The notes: generated by a model not told the origin, from the letters alone. A stretch of 5,422 bases of DNA from Pseudomonadota bacterium (GCA_023386135.1 JAEWKG010000097.1:1-5422), one strand, 5' to 3'. Positions 1 to 5,289 are shown, counted from the stretch's first letter. A program made the numbers and translations.

Positions 1-215
1 GGGTACGCGGCCTGCGGACCGATCCGCGCGGCGCCGTGCTGCAGTTCGGCCCCGGCGGCCGCCCGTCGCGCCTGAGCGAGGGCGGCTGGACGATCGACTA
101 CAGCTGGCCGGCCGATGCGCAGGCCGAGCTGCCCAGCCGCATCGAGGCGCGCCGCGCCGACGCCCGAGTGCGCCTCGTCGTCGACCGCTGGACCGACGGC
201 GCCGAGGCCCCATGA
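1..215 (+). CDS. lolB: Outer-membrane lipoprotein LolB, C-terminal part (5' end outside window)
   Basis: This is the last 70 codons of an open frame (codons begin at base 3, stop TGA at 213-215). The visible protein carries the LolB C-terminal pattern: a Gly-Gly-Trp-Thr-Ile-Asp-Tyr segment, then an 'LPSRIEA' strand, then a final 'VRLVVDRW' strand ending in Trp, close to the end of E. coli LolB. LolB is an outer-membrane-anchored lipoprotein that receives lipoproteins from the periplasmic carrier LolA and inserts them into the outer membrane. The signal peptide and lipobox lie outside the window and cannot be checked. The stop overlaps the ispE start (ATGA), so the two genes are probably cotranscribed and translationally coupled. 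lolB next to ispE is a common gammaproteobacterial arrangement, which supports the call. The frame is open throughout, with no sign of damage. Confidence 0.85.
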   Translation, partial: VRGLRTDPRGAVLQFGPGGRPSRLSEGGWTIDYSWPADAQAELPSRIEARRADARVRLVVDRWTDGAEAP

Positions 216-1081
216 CCCACGGCTGGACCGCCTGGCCGGCCCCGGCCAAGCTCAACCTGTTCCTGCACATCACCGGCCGCCGCCCGGACGGCTACCACGA
301 GCTGCAGTCGGTCTTTCGGTTGCTCGAATGGGGCGACACCGTGCGGTTGCGGGTTCGGAGCGATGGCGGCATCCACCGCGTCGGTGCCTCCGCCGTAGGC
401 GTCGAAGAGCAGTCTGACCTCGCCATACGTGCGGCCAAAAGGCTGCAAGATGCCGCCAAATGCAGCCAAGGCGCTGATATCTCGCTCGAGAAGCGAATTC
501 CGACCGGCGGCGGCTTCGGCGGCGGCTCATCGGACGCCGCGACGGCGCTGGTCGCACTCAACCGGCTCTGGGGTCTGCACTGGCCGCTGCAGCGGCTGGC
601 GGAACTCGGGCTGTCGCTCGGGGCCGACGTGCCCGTCTTCGTGCTGGGGCGCAATGCCTGGGCCGAGGGCGTGGGCGAGCGGCTTCGCCCGATGCGCCTG
701 CCGCCGGCCTGGTACATCATCGCCGAGCCCGGGGTCCACAGCCCGACCGCCGCGCTGTTCGCAGACCCCGATTTGACGCGCGATTCACCGCCCTTGAAAA
801 TGGCGGACTTCGTTGCGGGGGGCGACCCCCGGAGTGGCCGGCTCGGGAATGCCTTCGAACCCGTCCTGCGCGCGCGCGAGCCGGTGGTCGACGCCACGCT
901 CTCCGCGCTGTCGCAGGTGGGTCGGGCCCGACTGACCGGCACGGGCAGCGGTTGCTTCGTCGAGTTCGCCACGCGCGAGTCGGCAGAGGCCGCGATCCGC
1001 CGGCTGCCGCCGGCCCTGCGTTGCCGGCTCGTCGCCGGCGCCGTGGTGTCGCCGCTGCACCGGGCACTCGCCAGAACGTAG
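212..1081 (+). CDS. ispE: 4-diphosphocytidyl-2-C-methyl-D-erythritol kinase (IspE)
   Basis: A 289-residue GHMP-family kinase, normal length for IspE. It phosphorylates CDP-methylerythritol on the 2-hydroxyl with ATP, a cytosolic step of the MEP pathway to IPP and DMAPP. Motif 1 is 'PAPAKLNLFLHI' near residues 9-20, with K13 matching the catalytic Lys of E. coli IspE. The glycine-rich ATP loop 'PTGGGFGGGSSDAAT' spans 97-111. 'LGADVPVF' at 136-143 supplies the catalytic Asp, D139. Motif 3 'LTGTGSGCF' is at 241-249. The start at 212 overlaps the lolB stop by 4 nt, and its motif spacing fits the family. There is only a weak GAG about 6 nt upstream, so coupling to lolB probably drives initiation. 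The stop is TAG at 1079-1081. Part of the gene (residues 71-98) uses many A/T-ending codons, unlike the neighbouring genes. Confidence 0.96.
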   Translation: MTHGWTAWPAPAKLNLFLHITGRRPDGYHELQSVFRLLEWGDTVRLRVRSDGGIHRVGASAVGVEEQSDLAIRAAKRLQDAAKCSQGADISLEKRIPTGGGFGGGSSDAATALVALNRLWGLHWPLQRLAELGLSLGADVPVFVLGRNAWAEGVGERLRPMRLPPAWYIIAEPGVHSPTAALFADPDLTRDSPPLKMADFVAGGDPRSGRLGNAFEPVLRAREPVVDATLSALSQVGRARLTGTGSGCFVEFATRESAEAAIRRLPPALRCRLVAGAVVSPLHRALART

Positions 1082-1114
1082 GCGTCGCCCAGGTGGCGTC
1101 GGGTTTTCGACAAC

Positions 1115-1190
1115 AGGGGCGTCGCCAAGCGGTTAAGGCACCAGGTTTTGATCCTGGCACGCGAAGGTTCGAATCCTTCCGCCCCTGCCA
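1115..1190 (+). tRNA. tRNA-Gln (anticodon UUG)
   Basis: A complete cloverleaf of 76 nt including encoded CCA. The acceptor stem AGGGGCG (1115-1121) pairs with CGCCCCT (1180-1186), followed by discriminator G1187 and CCA 1188-1190. The anticodon stem CCAGG/CCTGG (1141-1145/1153-1157) encloses the loop TTTTGAT, with anticodon TTG at 1148-1150. The T arm GAAGG-TTCGAAT-CCTTC occupies 1163-1179. It lies 33 nt after ispE and about 100 nt before prs on the same strand. I see no clear promoter of its own, so it may be processed from a lolB-ispE or longer transcript. That is an inference. Confidence 0.97.
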
Positions 1191-1289
1191 TTAGCGACGG
1201 ATGCCGTCCGACAGCGCGTAGCGCGCGTCCCCGGCCTCCCGGTGTGCATCAGACCGAATTCCGAATTTCCGTCCCGAACCCCGGCCGCC
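1191..1289 (+). other. tRNA-Gln to prs spacer / prs 5' region
   Basis: This spacer holds two small hairpins right after the tRNA: GACGG-ATG-CCGTC (1196-1208) and GCGCG-TAG-CGCGC (1214-1226). It also has a perfect tandem 7-mer, CCGAATT twice (1254-1267), in an AT-richer patch just before prs. There is no T-tract after either hairpin and no convincing -35/-10 pair. The hairpins may be 3' processing signals for the tRNA or just chance in GC-rich DNA. An in-frame ATG at 1242 could extend prs by 16 residues, but those residues do not look like Prs. Confidence 0.4.
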
Positions 1290-2249
1290 ATGCACAAAGA
1301 TCGCAACCTCCTGGTCTTCTCCGGCAACGCCAACCGGCCCCTCGCCGACGCTGTCTGCAAGGAGCTCGGCGTGCGCATGGGCAAGGCGCTCGTCGGCAAG
1401 TTCTCCGATGGCGAAGTGCAGGTGGAGATCGAGGAGAACGTCCGCCGGCAGGAAGTGTTCGTCATCCAGCCGACGAACGCGCCCACCGCCGAGAACTTCA
1501 TGGAGCTGCTGGTGCTGATCGACGCGCTCAAGCGCGCCAGCGTCAGCAGCATCACCGCCGTCGTGCCGTACTTCGGCTACGCCCGCCAGGATCGCCGCCC
1601 GCGCAGCTCGCGCGTGCCGATCACGGCCAAGGTGGCGGCCAAGATGTTCGGCGCGGTCGGCACCGATCGCGTGCTAACCGTCGACCTGCACGCCGACCAG
1701 ATCCAGGGCTTTTTCGATATCCCGGTCGACAACGTCTACGCATCGCCGCTGCTGCTCGCCGACATCTGGCGCGCGCACGGCACCGACAACATGGTGGTGG
1801 TCTCGCCCGACGTCGGCGGCGTGGTGCGTGCCCGCGCGATCGCCAAGCGCCTCGACGACGCGGACCTCGCGATCATCGACAAGCGCCGGCCGAAGGCGAA
1901 CGTCGCCACGGTGATGAACATCATCGGCGACGTGGACGGCAAGACCTGCGTGCTGGTGGACGACATCGTCGATACCGCCGGCACGCTCTGCGCGGCGGCC
2001 ATGGCGCTCAAGGAGCGCGGCGCGCGCAAGGTCGTGGCCTACTGCACCCACCCCGTGCTGTCGGGCGCGGCGATCACCAACGTCGGCGGTTCCGCGCTCG
2101 ACGAGCTGGTGGTCACCGACACGATCATGCTGTCCGAGGCGGCGCGGGCATGCCCGAAGATCCGCCAGCTCAGCGTCGCCGAGCTGCTGGCCGAAACCAT
2201 CCGCCGCGTGGCGTTCGGCGAGTCGGTCAGCTCGCTGTACGTCGACTGA
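1290..2249 (+). CDS. prs: Ribose-phosphate pyrophosphokinase (PRPP synthetase, class I)
   Basis: A 319-residue cytosolic enzyme that transfers pyrophosphate from ATP to ribose 5-phosphate, giving PRPP for purine, pyrimidine, NAD, histidine and tryptophan synthesis. Family landmarks, numbered from the ATG at 1290: 'FSDGE' at 38-42; the ATP-site segment 'YFGYARQDR' at 94-102; the PRPP synthetase signature 'DLHADQIQGFFDIPVD' at 132-147, with its metal-binding/catalytic His134; the flexible catalytic loop 'IIDKRRP' at 195-201; and the PRPP-binding loop 'VLVDDIVDTAGTL' at 221-233. The C terminus 'SVSSLYVD' matches what I recall of Xanthomonas Prs. I prefer the start at 1290 to the in-frame ATG at 1242: it gives the usual length (about 315-320), and the protein begins with 'RNLLVFSGNAN' in the normal place. 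No clear Shine-Dalgarno sequence precedes either start. It is followed by rplY after 98 nt. Confidence 0.97.
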   Translation: MHKDRNLLVFSGNANRPLADAVCKELGVRMGKALVGKFSDGEVQVEIEENVRRQEVFVIQPTNAPTAENFMELLVLIDALKRASVSSITAVVPYFGYARQDRRPRSSRVPITAKVAAKMFGAVGTDRVLTVDLHADQIQGFFDIPVDNVYASPLLLADIWRAHGTDNMVVVSPDVGGVVRARAIAKRLDDADLAIIDKRRPKANVATVMNIIGDVDGKTCVLVDDIVDTAGTLCAAAMALKERGARKVVAYCTHPVLSGAAITNVGGSALDELVVTDTIMLSEAARACPKIRQLSVAELLAETIRRVAFGESVSSLYVD

Positions 2250-2254
2250 TTTCC

Positions 2255-2320
2255 GCGGCGCAAGCCGCACCTCCACTCACCTGGTCGCGGGTGAGTGACA
2301 TCGCCGCCGCGAGGCGGTTT
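2255..2320 (+). promoter_or_regulatory. Three-hairpin leader between prs and rplY (possible bL25 regulatory RNA or terminator)
   Basis: Three hairpins stand in a row. The first is GCGGC-GCAA-GCCGC (2255-2268) with a GNRA tetraloop. The second has perfect 8-bp arms CACTCACC (2274-2281) and GGTGAGTG (2290-2297), extendable by one G-U and one G-C pair to a GTCG loop. The third is CCGCC-GCGA-GGCGG (2304-2317), also with a GNRA loop, followed by TTT (2318-2320). The rplY start lies 27 nt further on. L25 autogenous control and L25 leader RNAs are known in gammaproteobacteria, so a leader is plausible. I cannot match this to a known consensus by eye. A weak terminator of prs is the alternative for the third hairpin. 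Confidence 0.45.
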
Positions 2321-2347
2321 CCATCGCAGTAACAGTGAGTAATCGAA

Positions 2348-2971
2348 ATGTCCGATCACACCATCAAGGCCACCGGCCGCAGTGACAAGGGGAAGGGTGC
2401 GAGCCGCCGCCTGCGTCATGCCGCCGCCATCCCGGCCATCGTCTACGGCGGCAACGCCGAGCCCAAGCAGATCCAGCTCGAGCACGAGAAGATCTGGCTC
2501 GCCAGCCAAAACGAGTGGTTCTACGCGTCGATCCTGAACCTCGACATCGACGGCAAGGTCGAGAGCGTGCTGCTGCGCGACATGCAGCGCCATCCGTACA
2601 AGCAGCAGATCATGCACCTGGACTTCCAGCGTGTTGACGCCAACCAGGCGCTGCGCGCGTCGGTGCCGCTGCACTTCCTCAACCAGGAGAAGTCGCCGGC
2701 CGGCAAGTCCGCCGAGGTCGTGGTCACCCACGAGCTCAACGAAGTGACGGTCAGCTGCCTGCCGAAGGACCTGCCGGAGTTCATCGAGGTCGACCTCGCC
2801 GCGCTCAAGCAGGGCGACATCGTCCACCTGTCGGACATCAAGCTGCCGTCGGGCGTCGAGATCCCCGAGCTCAAGCTGGGCAAGGAGCACGACGTCGCAG
2901 TGGTCATCGCCAAGGCCGCCCGTACGGCGGACGAGGACGAGACCCCGGCCGCGGAAGGCGACCAGAAGTAA
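2348..2971 (+). CDS. rplY: 50S ribosomal protein bL25, long CTC/TL5-type
   Basis: A 207-residue protein of the bL25/TL5/CTC family, which binds 5S rRNA in the central protuberance of the 50S subunit. The N-terminal 5S-binding domain covers about residues 1-95, with the hallmarks 'GKGASRRLR' (15-23), 'IPAIVYGG' (28-35) and 'VLLRDMQRHPYKQQIMHLDF' (74-93). A second beta-rich domain covers about 100-190. This makes it the long form, unlike the roughly 94-residue E. coli L25, and similar to general stress protein Ctc and TL5. The last residues (about 192-207) are an acidic, probably disordered tail rich in Asp and Glu. The start at 2348 puts the conserved N-terminal motif at the proper distance. 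Only a weak purine stretch (GTGAG, about 9 nt upstream) serves as ribosome binding site. Genomic pairing with pth immediately downstream is very common in bacteria. Confidence 0.97.
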   Translation: MSDHTIKATGRSDKGKGASRRLRHAAAIPAIVYGGNAEPKQIQLEHEKIWLASQNEWFYASILNLDIDGKVESVLLRDMQRHPYKQQIMHLDFQRVDANQALRASVPLHFLNQEKSPAGKSAEVVVTHELNEVTVSCLPKDLPEFIEVDLAALKQGDIVHLSDIKLPSGVEIPELKLGKEHDVAVVIAKAARTADEDETPAAEGDQK

Positions 2972-2978
2972 TCGCGTC

Positions 2979-3019
2979 ATGCGGACGGGCCGGCCCTCGC
3001 GGTCGGCCCGTTCGTATTT
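2979..3019 (+). terminator. Long GC-rich hairpin after rplY (putative terminator or attenuator)
   Basis: The core arms pair over 11 bp: 2985-2995 with 3001-3011, around a 5-nt loop (2996-3000), including one G-U pair. The stem can be extended outward by six more pairs (2979-2984 with 3012-3017, two of them G-U), giving about 17 bp in all. It sits 7 nt after the rplY stop and 14 nt before the pth start. The trailing T-tract is weak and mostly falls within the right arm (TTCGTATTT). It may therefore act as a partial terminator, as an RNA-stability element, or as occlusion of the pth ribosome binding site. Confidence 0.55.
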
Positions 3020-3031
3020 GCGGATCGAGCG

Positions 3032-3613
3032 ATGGCAGGCCTGAAACTCATCGTCGGACTGGGCAACCCCGGGCCCGAGCACGCGCGCCAGCGGCACAAC
3101 GCCGGGTTCTGGTTCGTGGACGAGCTCGCGCGCAGGTGCGGCGGCAGCTTCCGCGTCGAGTCCAAGCTGTTCGGCGAAACCTGCAAGGTCGAGATCGGCG
3201 GACAGAGCGTGTGGCTGCTGAAGCCCGCGACCTTCATGAACGTCTCGGGCAAGTCGGTCACCGCCGCGCTGCGGTTCTGGAAGATCGAACCGGAGGAAGC
3301 GCTGCTCGCGCACGACGAGCTCGACCTGCCGCCCGGCACCGCGCGGCTCAAGTTCGACGGCGGCCACGGCGGCCAGAACGGCCTGCGCGACACCATCCGC
3401 CTGCTGGGCCATGCGAAGTTCCACCGCCTGCGCGTGGGCATCGGCCATCCCGGCCACAAGGACAAGGTCGTCGGCTGGGTGCTCGGCAAGCCGTCGCCGA
3501 CCGACGAGACGCTGATCCTGCGTTCGATCGACGACGCCATCGACGTCATGCCGCTGGCGATCGCCGGCGACATCAACGAGGCGATGAAGCGCCTCAATAC
3601 CGCGAAAGCCTGA
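3032..3613 (+). CDS. pth: Peptidyl-tRNA hydrolase (bacterial Pth)
   Basis: A 193-residue cytosolic esterase that releases peptides from peptidyl-tRNAs that drop off ribosomes, recycling tRNA. Length is normal for bacterial Pth. Key residues by alignment to E. coli Pth: N12 in 'GLGNPGPEHARQRHNAG' (N10), the catalytic H22 (H20), M69-N70 in 'KPATFMNVSGKSV' (M67-N68), D95 in 'AHDELDLP' (D93), and N116 in 'GGHGGQNGLRD' (N114). The E. coli residue H113 is replaced by Gln (Q115). From memory this is also true of Xanthomonas Pth, so it need not impair the enzyme. The start at 3032 places 'LKLIVGLGNPGP' at the very N terminus as usual, with only a weak GAG upstream. It probably shares transcription with rplY, subject to the hairpin between them. 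Confidence 0.97.
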   Translation: MAGLKLIVGLGNPGPEHARQRHNAGFWFVDELARRCGGSFRVESKLFGETCKVEIGGQSVWLLKPATFMNVSGKSVTAALRFWKIEPEEALLAHDELDLPPGTARLKFDGGHGGQNGLRDTIRLLGHAKFHRLRVGIGHPGHKDKVVGWVLGKPSPTDETLILRSIDDAIDVMPLAIAGDINEAMKRLNTAKA

Positions 3614-3619
3614 GCGGGC

Positions 3620-3655
3620 ATGCGCAAGCGCCGGTGATCCGCCGCTTGCGCATTT
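3620..3655 (+). terminator. Perfect 11-bp inverted repeat after pth, putative terminator
   Basis: The arms ATGCGCAAGCG (3620-3630) and CGCTTGCGCAT (3643-3653) are exact reverse complements. The 12-nt loop can itself form CGG-TGAT-CCG (3632-3641) after a single C-C mismatch. The right arm runs into TTT (3653-3655), then CCGTT. It begins 7 nt after the pth stop and ends 27 nt before ychF. A Rho-independent terminator for the rplY-pth unit is the simplest reading. The short T-tract is the weakness. There is no T-rich tail on the opposite strand. Confidence 0.6.
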
Positions 3656-3680
3656 CCGTTCGAATCACTGGAGCCACGCC

Positions 3681-4772
3681 ATGGGCATCAAATGCGGCAT
3701 CGTCGGCCTGCCCAACGTCGGCAAGTCGACCCTCTTCAACGCGCTGACCAAGGCGGGCATCGCCGCGGCGAATTTCCCGTTCTGCACGATCGAGCCCAAC
3801 GTCGGCGTCGTGCCGGTGCCGGATCCGCGCCTCAACCAGCTGGCCGAGATCGTCAAGCCGCAGAAGCTGATCCCGACCGCGGTCGAGTTCGTCGACATTG
3901 CCGGCCTCGTTGCCGGCGCCGCGAGCGGCGAGGGCCTGGGCAACAAGTTCCTCGCGCACATCCGCGAGGTCGATGCGATCACGCACGTGGTGCGCTGCTT
4001 CGAGCACCCGGACGTCATCCACGTCGCCAACAAGGTCGACCCGATAGCCGACATCGACACGATCGACACGGAACTCGCGCTCGCCGACCTCGAGTCCGTC
4101 GACAAGGCCCTGCAGCGCGCCGAGCGCTCGGCCAAGACCGGCGACAAGGACGCGAAGGTGCGTGTCGAAGTGCTGGCGCGCATCCGCGCCGGCCTCGACG
4201 AGGGCAGGGCCGCGCGCAGCCTCGGCCTGTCGGACGAGGACAAGGCGGCCGTTCGCGACCTGTTCCTTATCACCATCAAGCCGGTGCTCTACATCGCGAA
4301 CGTCCTCGAAGACGGCTTCGAGAACAACCCGCACCTTGACGCCGTGCGCGCCCGTGCCGCTGCCGAGGGCGCCGAAGTAGTGCCGGTCTCGGCCGCGATC
4401 GAGGAGGAGCTCAGCCAGCTCGACGACGCCGACCGCGACGCGTTCCTGGCCGACCTCGGTCTCGAAGAGCCGGGCCTCAACCGCGTGATCCGCGCCGCCT
4501 ACAAGCTGCTGGGCCTGCAGACCTACTTCACGGCCGGCGTGAAGGAAGTCCGCGCCTGGACGGTCAAGGCCGGCTCCACCGCCCCGCAGGCGGCCGCGGT
4601 CATCCACACCGACTTCGAGAAGGGCTTCATCCGCGCCGAGACGATCGGCTTCGACGACTTCATCAAGTACAAGGGCGAAGCCGGTGCGCGCGACGCCGGT
4701 CGTCTGCGCCTGGAAGGCAAGGAGTACCGCGTCCAGGAAGGCGACGTGCTGCATTTCCGCTTCAACGTCTGA
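3681..4772 (+). CDS. ychF: Redox-regulated Obg-like P-loop NTPase YchF (OLA1 family)
   Basis: A 363-residue protein, the same length as E. coli YchF. It is a TRAFAC-class NTPase associated with ribosomes; members of the family commonly prefer ATP to GTP. Visible motifs: Walker A/G1 'GLPNVGKST' (9-17); switch I 'NFPFCTIEPNVG' with T36; G3 'VDIAGLV' (D72-G75); an inserted helical region at about 125-195; and the atypical G4 'NVLE' (207-210) in place of NKxD, typical of this family and tied to relaxed nucleotide choice. An NKVD at 117-120 is a coincidental match, too early for G4. The C-terminal TGS domain spans about 279-362 ('LQTYFTAGVKEVRAWTV' to 'GDVLHFRFNV'). The start at 3681 has the best ribosome binding site in the window: GGAG at 3670-3673, 7 nt upstream. 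YchF is often next to pth, as here. It lies between a putative terminator and the tRNA-tuf promoter, so it may have its own promoter, which I could not locate. Confidence 0.97.
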   Translation: MGIKCGIVGLPNVGKSTLFNALTKAGIAAANFPFCTIEPNVGVVPVPDPRLNQLAEIVKPQKLIPTAVEFVDIAGLVAGAASGEGLGNKFLAHIREVDAITHVVRCFEHPDVIHVANKVDPIADIDTIDTELALADLESVDKALQRAERSAKTGDKDAKVRVEVLARIRAGLDEGRAARSLGLSDEDKAAVRDLFLITIKPVLYIANVLEDGFENNPHLDAVRARAAAEGAEVVPVSAAIEEELSQLDDADRDAFLADLGLEEPGLNRVIRAAYKLLGLQTYFTAGVKEVRAWTVKAGSTAPQAAAVIHTDFEKGFIRAETIGFDDFIKYKGEAGARDAGRLRLEGKEYRVQEGDVLHFRFNV

Positions 4773-4804
4773 CCGCCGGTTCGGCATCCGCTAGAAGAAG
4801 TGAA

Positions 4805-4827
4805 CGATCCGTTGACTTGCCGGATCG
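4805..4827 (+). repeat. 7-bp inverted repeat enclosing the -35 box
   Basis: The arms CGATCCG (4805-4811) and CGGATCG (4821-4827) are exact reverse complements separated by 9 nt. The -35 hexamer begins at the first base of the spacer. It could be an operator for a dimeric regulator, or a weak hairpin terminating ychF (no T-tract follows). It could also be chance in GC-rich DNA. Confidence 0.5.
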
Positions 4828-4847
4828 GCTCCGCCAGAATTGCGGGC
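4812..4847 (+). promoter_or_regulatory. Stable-RNA-type sigma70 promoter for tRNA-Tyr-Gly-Thr-tuf
   Basis: The -35 box TTGACT (4812-4817) matches the consensus at 5 of 6 positions. It is separated by exactly 17 bp from a -10 box CAGAAT (4835-4840, 4 of 6). A GC-rich discriminator, TGCGGGC, follows at 4841-4847. Initiation would fall near 4847-4848, a few nt before the mature tRNA-Tyr at 4853. GC-rich discriminators are a known feature of rRNA and tRNA promoters under ppGpp (stringent) control, so such control is inferred here. A 7-bp inverted repeat (4805-4811/4821-4827) encloses the -35 box. Confidence 0.65.
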
Positions 4848-4852
4848 TCTCC

Positions 4853-4938
4853 GGAGGGATACCCAAGCGGCCAACGGGGGCAGACTGTAAATCTGCTGGC
4901 TTACGCCTTCGGTGGTTCGAATCCACCTCCCTCCACCA
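4853..4938 (+). tRNA. tRNA-Tyr (anticodon GUA)
   Basis: A complete class II tRNA of 86 nt with encoded CCA. The acceptor GGAGGGA (4853-4859) pairs with TCCCTCC (4928-4934), followed by discriminator A4935 and CCA 4936-4938. The anticodon stem GCAGA/TCTGC (4880-4884/4892-4896) holds the loop CTGTAAA with anticodon GTA at 4887-4889. A long variable arm (about 4897-4910) has a GGC/GCC stem, as expected for bacterial tRNA-Tyr. The T arm GGTGG-TTCGAAT-CCACC lies at 4911-4927. It is the first gene of the tRNA-tuf unit. Confidence 0.98.
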
Positions 4939-5001
4939 GTTTCATGTTTCAACCGCAGGCCTTACCAACCGGCGGCGCAAGACCCAAGCGGTTCGTCCGG
5001 C

Positions 5002-5075
<74 letters not shown>

Positions 5076-5107
5076 TTGAAGCCGCGACAGACATCCGCAA
5101 GTTCCAC

Positions 5108-5183
5108 GCTCACGTAGCTCAGTCGGTAGAGCACCTCCTTGGTAAGGAGGAGGTCGCTGGTTCGATTCCAGTCGTGAGCACCA
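5108..5183 (+). tRNA. tRNA-Thr (anticodon GGU)
   Basis: A 76-nt cloverleaf with encoded CCA. The acceptor GCTCACG (5108-5114) pairs with CGTGAGC (5173-5179), followed by discriminator A5180 and CCA 5181-5183. The anticodon stem CCTCC/GGAGG (5134-5138/5146-5150) holds the loop TTGGTAA with anticodon GGT at 5141-5143. It corresponds to E. coli thrT, the last tRNA before tufB, and lies about 106 nt upstream of tuf. Confidence 0.98.
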
Positions 5184-5191
5184 TGCTGTAG

Positions 5192-5271
5192 GCGGATCCT
5201 TCCGCAGGAGTCCCGGCCATCGGGGCCGGACTCGTCACCAGAGCAATCCACCGTACGCCTCCCGCGAGGCG
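5192..5271 (+). promoter_or_regulatory. Structured spacer between tRNA-Thr and tuf (three hairpins)
   Basis: Three hairpins can be drawn: GCGGA-TCCT-TCCGC (5192-5205); a longer one pairing 5208-5218 with 5224-5233 (5 bp, one bulged C at 5213, then 5 bp, loop ATCGG); and CGCCTC-CCGC-GAGGCG (5256-5271). None has a T-tract, so they are unlikely to be terminators. They may mark tRNA 3' processing sites or protect and tune the tuf 5' end. The tuf ATG follows 18 nt after the last hairpin. No separate tuf promoter is evident. Confidence 0.4.
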
Positions 5272-5289
5272 CCCCAACGAGACGGAACC

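Noticed and set aside
1083..1106. Possible terminator after ispE (CGCC-CAGGT-GGCG followed by GTCGGGTTTT)
   Set aside because: The stem is only 4 bp and the T run is separated from it, so it is too weak to support.
292..1191. Minus-strand open frame of 299 codons opposite ispE and tRNA-Gln
   Set aside because: It begins in the antisense of the tRNA and runs against the conserved IspE kinase motifs. Composition is typical of a shadow frame.
1148..2332. Plus-strand open frame of 394 codons overlapping tRNA-Gln and prs
   Set aside because: It is the alternate frame of prs, rich in Arg, Ala and Gly, and it starts inside the tRNA. There is no family resemblance.
2785..2798. 14-bp perfect palindrome CGAGGTCGACCTCG inside rplY
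   Set aside because: It encodes in-frame conserved-type residues (Ile-Glu-Val-Asp-Leu) with preferred codons, so it is probably a by-product of GC-rich coding sequence.
2039..3457. Minus-strand open frame of 472 codons opposite rplY and pth
   Set aside because: It lies antisense to two well-recognised genes. Its composition (runs of Leu, Val, Arg, Asp) is the usual reverse-strand shadow of high-GC codons, and it has no recognisable domain.
4025..4045. NKVD in YchF as the G4 nucleotide-specificity motif
   Set aside because: Its position (residues 117-120) precedes the family's G4 site. The atypical NVLE at 207-210 aligns with E. coli YchF.
3594..4787. Minus-strand open frame of 397 codons opposite ychF
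   Set aside because: It covers ychF almost exactly, with low-complexity Val/Asp/Arg-rich sequence. YchF motifs on the + strand are unambiguous.
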